Notes under the pieces: generated by a model
Database searches by the model: none
What the model saw: the letters and a program-made list of their open reading frames with translations, nothing else
What the model was told of the DNA's origin: nothing
Translations under genes and position numbers: made by a program
In this document: piece by piece, positions 11,646 to 22,002 of the stretch
Numbering within the stretch: position 1 is the stretch's first letter
Layout of the letters: the number at the start of each line of letters is the position of its first letter
Origin: Meconema thalassinum
Taxonomy: Eukaryota; Arthropoda; Insecta; Orthoptera; Tettigoniidae
Length of the DNA: 64,000 nucleotides
Direction of reading: 5' to 3'
Assembly (NCBI GenBank): GCA_946902985.2
Contig: OX336397.1
Span: 148,545,890 to 148,609,889, forward strand

Positions 11646-11747
11646 GACGATTCAGACCATCACACGGATATAAAGATTGAGGAATCTTCTATTCCGGAGA
11701 TCGTCCCATGCATCACCACAGCTGTATTATCTTCAGATCTGAAAGAG
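11646..11747 (+). CDS. Exon of C2H2 zinc-finger gene (acidic linker 1)
   Basis: The exon is bounded by a strong acceptor (TTATTTCTTTGCAG) and donor (GAG/GTAAAT). It is 102 nt, exactly 34 codons in phase 0. It encodes an acidic, unstructured segment that includes DHHTDIKIEESS; IKIE fits the SUMO-attachment consensus (hydrophobic-K-x-E), and the exon ends in DLKE. Such segments commonly precede the fingers in insect and vertebrate zinc-finger proteins. The next exon begins DIKEE, and the phases agree. Exons upstream, with the start codon and any N-terminal domain, were not found and may lie outside the window. The assignment is an inference from splice signals, phase and composition; transcript evidence is missing. 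Confidence 0.55.
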
Positions 11748-12559
11748 GTAAATAACTTCATGCCTATTTTCAAGACATCTGTTTATCACCACATAGCATT
11801 TAGGGATTAAGAGCTGTATTCTCACAATTATGTTGATGACAATTGAAAGCGTTTGGCTGTTAGTACCTGCTCTTATCTCCTTTGCAAGCAGTGTGTTCCC
11901 ATACACTAGCAGACACATAATGCTTGTAGTTACTAGCATGCTCTGCAATAGACTCCCCATAGAGGCATTTTATTGACTCAATCTAACTTCTTTTTGAACA
12001 TTAAAATGTTAAATTGTCGTGAATTGTGAGGAAATGCTGTGTTTAATATTCTGAAGGTTGATTGAATTATGCCTTCATTGTCGAAAGTTCTGCTTGTATG
12101 GGCAGTCTAGTAGCTTGTTACTCAATGATATGTGCACGTGATGGACCTTAGGACCTGTTGTGGTCTATTGTATTGTATTGTTATAGTTTCAAGGGGCGGA
12201 ACAGCGGGGTTATCTACCCCCTTCTTATGATCTTATGGCTAAAAGAAACTAAAATGAATGTTCATTTGTCCTCAATCCTTAAAGCGATTACTTCCATTAT
12301 GACACTGATCTTAGCATTTTCATTCGCTCTATGTTTAACTTGGTCTCTAAAAATGTATTATAAATTTCAGAACTGGGGATAATAACCACTCATCTGTATA
12401 ATTTTTTTCTCTAGCACTATGATGTGATGGATAGTAGAAAGTCATTCAGCAAATACATCCTCACTTCGGCTGAGTAGTGCTGTATAATTACATCGGTTGT
12501 CATTTGTGTAAAAGTATTAGATGATAACACTGAAATAAATTATTCCTTCTTATCCCCAG
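11748..12559 (+). other. Intron of the zinc-finger gene
   Basis: An 812-bp stretch from GTAAAT to a TTCTTATCCCCAG acceptor. The 74-aa frame at 12158-12382 carries no domain that I recognise. Confidence 0.5.
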
Positions 12560-12618
12560 GATATAAAGGAAGAAAATAGGAATGAAGAAGGTGATGGGAG
12601 AGGAATTCGAGTAAATGA
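12560..12618 (+). CDS. Exon of C2H2 zinc-finger gene (acidic linker 2)
   Basis: The acceptor is TTCTTATCCCCAG and the donor TGA/GTAAGT, a consensus 5' splice site. The 59 nt encode DIKEENRNEEGDGRGIRVN plus two bases (GA). IKEE is a second SUMO-consensus site. The two spare bases are completed by the first base (A) of the finger exon at 33291, giving GAA (Glu) and a continuous reading frame into NDYNSENSLTRD. That exact phase fit across 20.7 kb is the main reason I join these exons to the fingers. An alternative donor (CGA/GTAAAT, seven bases earlier) exists but would break the frame. Confidence 0.55.
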
Positions 12619-14083
12619 GTAAGTGCTAAACATTGAAACCACATGTTCTATCTATTACCATATATTCATTCGCTTTGTAGGAATGTTTAGGCTTTTCCTT
12701 TCTTTAAAGCGGATGCTAAACTTTCAGCTTCAAAAAAGAATCTCACGAATTTCCACACTATTCATTAATTAAACGTTATTAATTTATTATTATTCAGGCC
12801 AAACTATAAAAATAATTAAACGGAAATATGATAATTAATTCGAACTTAACATTACCATAATGTATGTTGGTATTGAATTAAATCCTATTTCGCGAATCGT
12901 CTTGCCCTTTCTTATCGTAGGCATAGTTTAAACAATAATCAACCACCGTTTTAAAAAAATAACTTTACATAGTACAACATTATTTCACTTTACAAAATGA
13001 CACTATATGACTTTCGCTCGCACGCAAATACTAGTAAAATGGCAACTGACTATTGGTATATTTTATAAAGGGGATGAGGGTGGAATGTGCCGTCTCACTG
13101 ACTCTCCTCGTGGCTAACTGAACTGTTTACCATTTTGATCATTCAGTAAGTAGTTAGTTAAGGAAAATTACATTACCACCACGGGGGAGAAATTTCCGAA
13201 CATAACCCTATAAATGAAAAATCACATCACTTTGAAACTTTGGGGTGTGAACAATACAACTTCAGTCGATCACGTCCCCACAAAACATGTATACCAGGTC
13301 AATCCATCAACCATTGGCATCCACTTAGAAACAAAGTCATTACAACTAAGCTATTAATTCATTCTATGGCACAAGGATAGAAAGCAAAACTGACAAAGTG
13401 AATTGTAGGAGTACGTCATTTCTTTAAGAAAATAATTAATGACGTATCGTGACGCCCATTTATCACGCAATTAAACACAACAATTGTCAATAGAGGCCCA
13501 GAAATTATTTTGGAAATAATGTGTACATAGTGAAATCTAATTGGATTGCAAATGCAGGTCGAGAATTTTTAAATATTACTTCGGTGATAAAAGTGAAAAT
13601 TCGGAATAAATTGTGCCAGTTAAAATTTGAAACGCTAGAGGGGAGGCTTGCAGTGGTATGCCGAGAGTTGGATAAATGTGTGCTTTGTAGTGTGGTTCCT
13701 AAAGGGATACCACCTTCTGTATATTATAACAGACCACAATATATGTACTATGTGCCAGGTAAATCAATCATCTCTACATAATCGGAGTGGCCCTAAATAG
13801 TGCTCTCCATTCATCCGAAAGGTTTTCAATAGTGAAGTATGATAACACATACAGTATATATTCCGACTAGGCTATCGTATAGCGAATTAATTTGAGTCAC
13901 ATGAATGAACAAACACATCGCTAGTTACTTGGTGTCCAGTTGCCCGTGCTCGTAAGTAGAGAAGTCATGTCCCAGGGGGTTAACTGAATAGTCAACCCGC
14001 AATACATCCAAGAGCACGGCCGTGTGTACTCCTGGAGAAAGACGTGTGGGTGCTCTAACGAAAGGGCTCCATTGCCTCTATCT
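12619..14083 (+). other. Start of the 20.7-kb intron; no gene seen before the ISL2EU element
   Basis: AT-rich DNA. The 86-aa frame at 13521-13781 is unrecognised. The last ~50 bp (14033-14083) are a diverged copy of the repeat that is intact at 18342-18400. Confidence 0.45.
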
Positions 14084-14128
14084 ATAGGCTCCGTGCGTTA
14101 GAGGGAGAATTGCTCCGCCACGCTACGA

Positions 14129-15739
14129 GTGGCCGGAATTGTAAGCTGTTGCGGTTTACCGCGGACCGCAGAAATATCAGCTGTCATCACACAGCGTGTT
14201 GCCATGGCAGACTTGATAATAACTGTAGGATTTCAGAGTATTTTATCTGACAATAATCGGCCCATTTCTTCGAAGAAAGGCCGTCTACTTGCAGAAAGTG
14301 GGCATGTTTTAAATTTAGTAGAAAAGCAATTTGCAGGAAATACCAACAGTGTAATAACTGCTAATGTGATAAGAGAAACATCAGTTCGCCAGAAACCTTA
14401 TCATGTCACGATAGAGGTAACGTATCTATTCATTTTATGCATTAGTTGGGGGTGACAGCAGGGGAAGATGACCACGTAGTTCCGCCCCTTAAAACATCAA
14501 TAACTAACTAACTAACTGGGGTGACAGCGGCATTAATGTTCATGTACACGCAATTTCTAATACGATATAATTTTATCGTAGGTTAATGCTACTAGAGAGA
14601 CGATTGCATGTTCCTGTGAATGCCCAGCTGGATCGTCAGAGAAGTGCAAGCATATTTCAGCAGTTATTCATGCAGTTAATTCAGAGCATGTAACTTCGCG
14701 AACCGATCAACCCTGTGAATGGTCTAGACCTCGAATCTCAAACGCGGGGAAAGAGAATTAATATAACAAGGGGAAGAGGTTAGAAGAACTTTTTCCCACA
14801 AAAAGGCAGAGGCTTGATGTAAAACCAGCTGAAATTCCCGATTTGAAAACCCCATGTATACTGTCCAAAATTTTAAATGAGGAGAAAAAGTCAGAATCAG
14901 TTAAAGTTGCCAATGAATTGCTAGGAAATTTAATAACAGATGTCACAGTTATGGTTCAGAATAATGCATGTAAAAATGTAATAACAACATTATTAATGAA
15001 ACAGGTGACTACATCTGTAATAACGGTAATTGATGTGTGTAGTGTTAGCAATTCTGCACTAGCAAGTTATTTTTATAACACTCATGTTGTAATTAATAAG
15101 ACTCAAGCAGCTGAAATTTGTGTAAAAACCTTACATCAATCGAAGTCTGACCTCTGGTTTTCAGAAAGGAAGAAAAGGATCTCTGCAAGTAAGGCACATT
15201 CAATTAAAACTAGGAGAAAAGATCATGAGAAGTTGGTAAATACACTCTTTAACCCTAAATGTCTTAATGGTAGGGGTCTTAGAAATGTCACATTTGGAAA
15301 AAAGTTAGAAAAAACTGCACTTGCCAAATACACAAATTTATGTGGTAAAACAGTTGTTGAGAGTGGTCTCATAATTCATCTCACCCATCCTTGGTTGTGT
15401 TCTAGTCCTGATGGTATAGTAATGGTGAATGGGAAGCCAGAAAGGGTACTGGAAATTAAGTGTCCTATTTCATGTAAAGACAAACCAATCATAGTTGAAA
15501 ATGTTTAGATTAAAGTGCCCTATCTTATATGAAATTCAGAAGGAAATTTGGAACTGAAACCAAATCATGCATATTTCACTCAAAGCTAGCTATTGATGTA
15601 CTGTTGTGGGCTTGATGCTTGTGACTTTTTCATTTATACAGACAACCATAGTTCCATTCTTTTAGAAATTCAAAGAAATGATATGTTCTTAAAGGTCTGT
15701 ATTGAAAAGTTGCAACAGTTTTCTTCACAAACTATTTAA
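14129..15739 (+). pseudogene. ISL2EU accessory protein: SWIM zinc finger + YqaJ nuclease
   Basis: Two exons: 14129-14416 (donor GAG/GTAACG) and 14582 onward (acceptor TTTTATCGTAG), in phase 0. Exon 2 opens with a SWIM-type zinc finger (CSCECPAGSSEKCKHISAVI). An in-frame TAA follows at 14759-14761, after which the frame stays open. The C-terminal half is a YqaJ-like exonuclease domain: ERKKRISASKAHSI, FGKKLEKTALAKYTNL, WLCSSPDGIV (catalytic Asp) and VLEIKCP (Glu-x-Lys pair). A premature stop at 15506 ends the open frame. Shifted remnants (ELKPNHAYFT, then ACDFFIYTDNHSSILLEIQ) continue to a natural stop at 15737-15739. YqaJ proteins are phage-type recombination exonucleases; the role in these transposons is unknown and may be end processing. 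The start could be ATG 14129 or ATG 14204. Confidence 0.8.
14461..14517 (+). repeat. 5'-truncated SINE tail inside the YqaJ intron, with target duplication
   Basis: It reads GGGAAGATGACCACGTAGTT, then CCGCCCCTTAAAACATCAATA, and ends in AACTAACTAACTAACT. The flanking direct repeat GGGGTGACAGC is at 14448-14458 and 14518-14528. It resembles 22455-22515 (GGGGCCGATGACCTCGTAGT). This insertion accounts for about 70 of the intron's 165 bp. Confidence 0.7.
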
Positions 15740-15787
15740 GGGAACTAACGTGCAGATTTAATAATGGGCTTCAGACATCAAAGGAGG

Positions 15788-17892
15788 TTATACATTTGTC
15801 ATAACACAACACATATGCACAATGTCATCAACACTACATAATAGCTCACTTGGAATTTTTTGAAGTATGTGATATATTCTTTCACTCTTTGAATGCACCG
15901 TTCAACATGAATTCGCACACTGGCAATATTGTAAGTGTCATCAACTTCTTCAGGTGTCAAATTACCTTCATGCATGAAGGGTGGCATTACTAAAATTGCA
16001 TTGCTGTCCTCCAATATAGTTTTTATACCAGGGAAACCTTTATCAGCCATTATTTGATCTCCTGATTCTATCAATTTCAAAATTCCACAGTCATTTGTGA
16101 TAAAACTGTCACTAGCTCGACCACCATTACATTTGGAAACAAATGTCACCATACCACAAGGTGCAATTGCAATTATGACCTTAGCAGTATATGTAGACTT
16201 ATAATTAGAGTACATATACACACGCTGGCTGATCTCAGGAGGCTGTTCTGTTTTAATTTCAGTGCAGTCTATAATAGCTCTACAATTTGGATAGTTATCT
16301 TTAAAAACAGAAGGCAATGTAGCATTAACAGTATCCTTGCTAGGCCAGAAAACCCACTTTTTTGTTGCTTGTGCCAGTACAGGTAAAACAGATTGAAATA
16401 TCCTAGAAATATTACTACGGTGAATATTGAAAATAACAGCAAGGGCAGCAAATGGTAAGGCTAACTTCATTTTCATTAAGAATACAAAGAGTCTATTTTC
16501 TTTACTAATTTTGCGTGTATTAGTATCTGGCAGCAAGTTTAAAAATATATTAAAAATTTCTTTGTTGACACCAGCCAGAACATTTAATTGTGATTCATCA
16601 GAAACTGAACTATAACCAAAAAAATCCTCTTTCTTCATATGGGAAGTCAGGCCCAGACAATTTACTAACATGTCTAGGTTTAGCATGTAATGTGTGAAGG
16701 GATGATATATTTGCTTGTGTGCTGACACTGTTTCCATCCAAAACACAACTGAATTCAAAATTGCTTTCTACATCATAATGTTTGTTTGTCTGAGTTTGGG
16801 CATCAGCTTTCATGGACACTAGAGCAGGCTCACTAGTTTGCAGATCTGATATATCAGGTGTTGAAATGACTAGATTTCTATTTACACTTCTCTTCTTCAA
16901 TCTCATAAATCTCCTGAGAGAGCCTGTTCCTGTTGACTTTCTTCTGTAACATTCAGGAAAGATACTTGGTACATATGCTGGACTAGCAGGATGTTGAGAT
17001 TTACACCCTCCTATGAAATGTGTACTGCAGATTCTAGATGATTTTGAAGGTGTCCACAAAGTACCATCTGCCCTATAAAACAAATTGTGTAAATGTGGCA
17101 AATTTATGTAAACATACCTTTTAAAGTATGGGCAATCTGTAAATGCAAATATTATTTTGAACACATTTTGTAATATTTAACTTGGATCTGTATTAGGCCT
17201 ATATTTATTTGAATTTCTATTGTAATGAGTTCAAATTATTTTGTGACTATCTGGTTTCATAATAATATGCTTGTAGGACTATTTAAAATACTGTAATGCT
17301 TTTCTATTTAATGTTTATGTATAATTACACACTTCTAATAGGCTATATTTCTGTAGGCTATTAATATTTTGTTCCTATTTTTTGTCATGTACCAGGGCCT
17401 ATTTCTGTAAATATAATATTAATCCACTAGCCTTTCGAATCCACTTCGTGAGGTCGGGGAGGAAATCTAAAAACATTCACACATTGCTCGGTATTAAGGT
17501 ATCTGTTATTTAATTATTTAGGCTATCATTAAGACTACTGTGTAATAGAATATCTCTATTATGATGTTTGTGCTTTAAAAATATGGCCTACTGGTGCAGA
17601 CCTTACCTTGGAAGTATAGCATTACTGTAATTATTTTGGTTGCTACTGTTAACCTATTTGTAAAAGTCATGGTTAGTATAGGTTTTGTACTGTGTAATTT
17701 AGTATTAATTAAAATATTTAAATCCCCCATTACTTACTTCTTGCGATTTACTGCTAAAATCCACTGTCTTTTCAAATCCATTTCGTGAGCTCATGATGGA
17801 AAACTATAAAATTTCACACTTTGCTCTGTATTGCAGTATCTATTATTGCAGCCAACAACACAGCACATATCATTGCCAGAACGTTTTGACAT
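15788..17892 (-). pseudogene. ISL2EU transposase: THAP domain + DDE_4 nuclease, with frameshifts
   Basis: Exon 1 (17892-17738) starts ATG TCA AAA CGT and encodes the N-terminal half of a THAP zinc finger: CCVVGCNNRYCNTEQ, KFYSFP and KRQWILAVNRK. It contains one in-frame TGA and ends at a GTAAGTA donor. Exon 2 starts at 17072 after TTTTATAG; the phases join to give RKKADGTLWTPSKSSRICSTHF, completing the THAP domain. The DDE domain follows: IIDCTEIKTEQPPE (Asp1), IMADKGFPGIKT (Asp2) and ASVRIHVERCIQRVK (Glu). Two single-base indels sit in homopolymers: an extra T in a T7 run (16618-16624) and a missing A in a run at 15856-15861. Correcting for the second restores the usual C-terminus VDDIVHMCCVMTNV, stopping at 15788-15790. 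The THAP domain would bind the transposon ends, and the DDE domain cut and join DNA. Confidence 0.85.
17425..17515 (-). pseudogene. Decayed duplicate of the THAP first exon inside the transposase intron
   Basis: On the minus strand this encodes NNRYLNTEQCVNVFRFP, PRPHEVDSKG, stop, WIN. It lines up with exon 1 of the transposase at 17738-17892 (NNRYCNTEQSVKFYSFP...). The nucleotides also match on the plus strand, for example CCTTTCGAATCCACTTCGTG against CTTTTCAAATCCATTTCGTG. It lies within the 665-bp intron (17073-17737), so the exon was duplicated in tandem and one copy then decayed. Confidence 0.7.
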
Positions 17893-18299
17893 TTTTTAAA
17901 TAATAATCTGAAGACAATACTATAAAATATTGAATAAACACATGTAAAAATTCACTCGTATTGCAACGTCTTACGATCAGCTGTTGATAAACAAGACCGT
18001 GTGTAGTTCACGTAGTATCCACCCGCAGCAGCACCCTGCAGAACGCACGGTGCCTATAGGACAAGTCATTTACCCATAAGATAAAAACGTTATTTTACTG
18101 TGCGTGCGCACTTAAGGCTCATTTTAGTTGGCAGGTTTTTCAAACGTTATGGTAGATCCCCCATACCCACTTATTTTCCCCTACAACCCCACCGCCATAA
18201 ATCCCCTAAATTCCAAACAGATTTCTCCTCATTTATTATTATTATTTCTTGATTAACTATTAATCGATTATTGGTCACCTACAAGTTTACCGACACGAG

Positions 18300-18480
18300 A
18301 TTTCCGAGAATAGTGGATATCAGCTGAATGATAATCGGAGAAAGTCGTGTGAGGGCTCAAACGAAAGGTCTCCATCCTCTTTCCATAGGACACGTCATTT
18401 TCAAATTCAATATTTTATTAATGATGGGCGTTTGCAAGGCTAGGTGAGGGTCGGAGCGGTTTCCACAGAGTCATGTAACA
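18300..18480 (+). repeat. Uninterrupted paralog of the ISL2EU insertion site
   Basis: It contains GGAGAAAGTCGTGTGAGGGC, then AAACGAAAGGTCTCCATCC and CTTTCCATAGGACACGTCATT. The first part matches the left flank of the ISL2EU element (14033-14085) and the last part its right flank (18056-18070). It also resembles the 133-bp satellite unit at 54371 (AATCGGAGAAA..CTTTTCCATGGACTATT). Confidence 0.6.
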
Positions 18481-19728
18481 TGACACCTAGCTGCCCACGA
18501 TAGGTTAGCCCAAGCGATTGATCCAACATGGCCGCCGATTGATTTATTTATTTATTTTATATTTCTTTATTTATTTATGTTCGACAATGTTGAAATGTAA
18601 ATTATCATTATAATTTGATACAGCCACCTATGGACTACAAATACACAGGTTTCCTTCTTTACGGTGTTTCTTCCTTCTCATTTAGCTTTCAGCCTCTGGC
18701 TCCTTCTCAATCGTTCTTTGGAGGGATTCTTCACACCTGCAATTGTGGTTCTGGAAATGTAAATATTATATGTCAGAAAACAGTACTATAATGCAAGTCA
18801 TTAAAATACTAGTTTTCATTATGATACATTTTCTCTCCACCAATCAGAGCTCAAGATTTTCATTATGAAATAGTTCTGTGACCTATTTGGTAAGATTCGC
18901 TTCGCACATGCACTGGAAATCCAACTTGTTGGACTTTAATTACATGATATGAATGTTGACAATGTAAAAGATATCCGAACCCAAAGGTTTTCATGCATTA
19001 ACTCGGGAATATGGGAAAATAAATAACTCTGTACCTTAATATCCCGAACTCCAATTTCTACACAGGGCATTGCTTTCGTACGATTTTGGCGACAATTTAT
19101 GTGAACGCTGGTGTTGATATAACCATGTCATAGACGCAGCAAACATGACATTAGAACCACGGAAATCACTAACCCAGCTTATTTCTTATGCGAATCTTTT
19201 CCGCCAGAAGTCATGACTGTCCAATGTGGGACTCCATTGATTTGCCTTCCGTTGACATTCTATACACATCGAATTTGACGAATAACTAGTTGATAATACA
19301 ATGCATGTTAATTAGCACGCGTTTGTTTCAGCCTTTTGTGCGCCATTTGACCAAAATAACAATATGATCCACCATCTATTGGTATTAGTTCAGGAAAAAC
19401 GATGCTTCAAAGCATTGTAATTTGTAATAGGGTAGAGAGCAAACACTGAGCTCACTCAGTTCCCAGCACATGCACTTACGTCAACTGACAGAATTTCTAT
19501 GGATATTTATGAATATTTATATATGTTAGACCATATAATATAATTATAATTATCGACTAATAAAATCAGTCATGTGCAACTCGCCTATTCTGGTAATTAA
19601 GACACTCGAATCGAAATTATAAAACTCGCTTCGCTTGTATTATAAACATAGCCTGCTCGTGTCTTAATTATTGCCATTATAGGCTCGTTGCATAATGTTC
19701 TTTTTTAGTATTTAATATTTAATTTTTA
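18481..19728. other. Intronic DNA without recognised features
   Basis: Simple TTTA/ATTT-rich stretches at 18540-18580 and unrecognised AT-rich DNA. No supported exon or repeat. Confidence 0.4.
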
Positions 19729-21232
19729 GCCTATTTTCATTTTATGAAAAAATAGGCTTATGAGGTCACCTTTTGTCCGTGTGTCTGTGGGTGTGATTCG
19801 TGTGTATGTCCCTCCTAATAACTTCTAAACGGCTGTAGCGATTTCAATGAAACTCGGTAAGATCATAGAATCATTCTGGCCGTCCCCGACCGTGCCCTTT
19901 AAATTTTATTGTGACTCACTAATCCAACATGGCGGCTCTGCGAAATATTTCACCAGCAGTCTGTATCTCAGAAACTATTACAGGTATCACCCTGAAATTT
20001 TATACGGTGATAAAGGACACTATTAGAAGTTCACCTATGAGACTTTCAAGAACCTGGTAACTACAAAACCAACATGGCTGCTAAGCGAAGTTGAGACTTT
20101 TAAGTAGACTTTTCTCGCGATTTAACCATCCAAACGTAATGAAACTTGGTATAGCAAATGTTTATACACATTGTAATGCAGAGGGGTTTAATTTAGTTCA
20201 ATTGTTTACATAACCTCAAAATAGAGGTTGTGCGAAATATTTCACTGGCATTCTATATCTCCGAAACTAATACAGAAATCACCGTGAAATTTTGTACGGT
20301 GATAAAGGGCACTGCTACAAGTTTATCTATGTAACTTTCAACACATGTAAAGTGCAAAACGAACATGGCGGCCAAGCGAAGTGGAAATATTTTAATAGAC
20401 TTTTCTCGTGATTTAACCATCTGAGCGAAGTGAAATATGGTACAGTAAATGATTATACATATTGTAATGCACTGGCATCTAATTTAGTTCAATTGTTTAC
20501 ATAATCTCAAGATGGAGGCTGTGCTAAATTTTAAAATTAAGTTTTTATTTCTTGTGGCGTAATCATGCGATCGAAGTGAAAGTTTGAATGATGAAGGTAC
20601 GCAATAATTTTCCCTTAATGGTACATAACTCTATGGCCTATACATATAACAATCCAAAATGGCGAGCATCCGAAATATTTTGACGGTTCTTAATATCTAC
20701 GAATCTTTTACAGCAATCAAACTGATATTTTTTATGTTCATAGAGGCTATGAACATAAGTTCACCTATAGGACTTTCAGTAACCTGGTGAGCACAAATCC
20801 AACATGGCGGCGACGCGAATTACAAATATTTAAATGGACGTTTCTCGCGATGTAACCATCCGAGTGCAGTGAAACTTTGCAAGTTAAATGCTTATACAAA
20901 TGTTATTTCACTGGCATCTAATTTATTTCAATTGTTTTATAACCACAAGATGGCAGCTGTGCGAAATTTTAAAATCTCGTTTTTACTTCTTGTGTCCTAA
21001 TCATGCGATTGAAGTTTGAATACCACACGTATCCAATAATCTTCATGTAATAATACATACATAAAAATCCAACCTGGCGACCATCTGAAATATTTAGACG
21101 GTTATCAATATCTACGAATCAATCACAACAATCAAACTGAAATTTTGTATGTTGATACAGGCAATTAACATGAGTAGGATATATGAAAATAGGCTGTATA
21201 TTTCTTCCCGGAACTACTTGTTATTTATTTAA
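19729..21232 (+). mobile_element. Helentron/DINE-like non-autonomous element, copy A
   Basis: The left end GCCTATTTTCAT folds with the nearby ATGAAAAAATAGGC and has its inverted partner ATGAAAATAGGC at about 21184, roughly 37 bp inside the right end. That is an asymmetric terminal inverted repeat. The right end has a decayed hairpin followed by GGAACTACTTGTT. The middle is a tandem array of nine ~146-bp units. Their landmark (AACATGGCGGC or variant) starts at 19926, 20071, 20219, 20363, 20509, 20656, 20801, 20946 and 21071, alternating GTGCGAAATATTT and AAGCGAAG types. The architecture fits Helentron-associated elements such as Drosophila DINE-1. The superfamily call is an inference from structure; no protein is encoded. 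Confidence 0.65.
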
Positions 21233-21264
21233 TACTTAATATTTTTGATTATCGATTTTTTAAA

Positions 21265-21600
21265 TTTCGTTTGGGTCTTCTATGGACCACGTTATTTCAA
21301 CTGCCTTCTCCCTCGTTCGTACACATTGGACCTGTTTTCACGCATTCTTCTTCAGTGAGCTTCTTTTCGTTCTTCCGTCGAATTCTTGCCGGTTTTCTAT
21401 ACGGGTTTTGGCTGAAAACTCTGTATTTTACCAGGTTTCTTCTTCAAAGAGTCACGTTCCAAGATGTCCTCATGTGATATCCCCAGTAGGTCTTTGTCCA
21501 CCTCTGTAAACCAGATCTCATTGGTCTTCTTTCCCACAAAGTAAGCACAGATTCGATTGGACAATCTTTCGGAGCTCATTCGTGTTCGATTATTTTTTTA
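21265..21600 (-). pseudogene. LINE reverse transcriptase C-terminal fragment
   Basis: The minus-strand frame encodes RLSNRICAYFVGKKTNEIWF, then EVDKDLLGISHEDILERD and KIQSFQPKPV. After a stop, KTGKNSTEERKEAH continues. I recognise this as the lysine-rich tail downstream of the RT domain in RTE-like LINEs. It is a 5'-truncated relic next to the Helentron-like copy A. Confidence 0.6.
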
Positions 21601-22002
21601 TTTTTTTTTCTTATTTCATTATATTTATTATTTAATATTTATTAGGCTACCTATTATTTTATTTATTTATTTATTTATAATTATTATTTTCTATTTATTT
21701 CATATTTATTATGGATTATTATTATTAAACGCGCAGGTTCGCTTCATCACGACGGCTATGCGGGTAGCAGCAAGTGTGGTTTGCTCAAGGTCACGCCGTC
21801 GTTTCAAGAAGAATAGACCAGTCGAGTGTTAACATGCCGGACTGTTGCATGTGGCGGATTTCCCGTTACCTTTTCAAACGAGACCACACCTGTTGCGTTA
21901 GGTCACATGACTGTGGTCGTCCATGTAACGTGGACAAATGAAATATTTATTTATTATTATTATTGTGGTGTTTGAAGCCATATTTTCAGTGTTGCCTTAG
22001 TA

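Larger units (their letters stand above)
14086..18055. mobile_element. ISL2EU DNA transposon, complete, 3,970 bp, two convergent genes
   Basis: The ends are inverted repeats. The left end begins AGGCTCCGTGCGTT and the right end, read in reverse, AGGCACCGTGCGTT (13 of 14 match, then weaker similarity). The dinucleotide AT is duplicated at 14084-14085 and 18056-18057. Inside, a SWIM/YqaJ gene (plus) and a THAP-DDE transposase gene (minus) converge with 48 bp between their stop codons. This gene pair is, to my knowledge, the hallmark of the ISL2EU (IS4EU) superfamily, and AT duplication agrees with it. Joining the two flanks gives CCTCTATCTATAGGACAAG, which matches CCTCTTTCCATAGGACACG in the uninterrupted paralogous repeat at about 18378-18396 at equal length. 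The boundaries are therefore well supported. Both genes now carry disruptions, so the copy is probably inactive. Confidence 0.85.

Noticed and set aside
13521..13781. 86-aa plus-strand frame inside the zinc-finger intron, considered as another exon
   Set aside because: No convincing acceptor-donor pair in a phase compatible with the neighbouring exons, and no motif.
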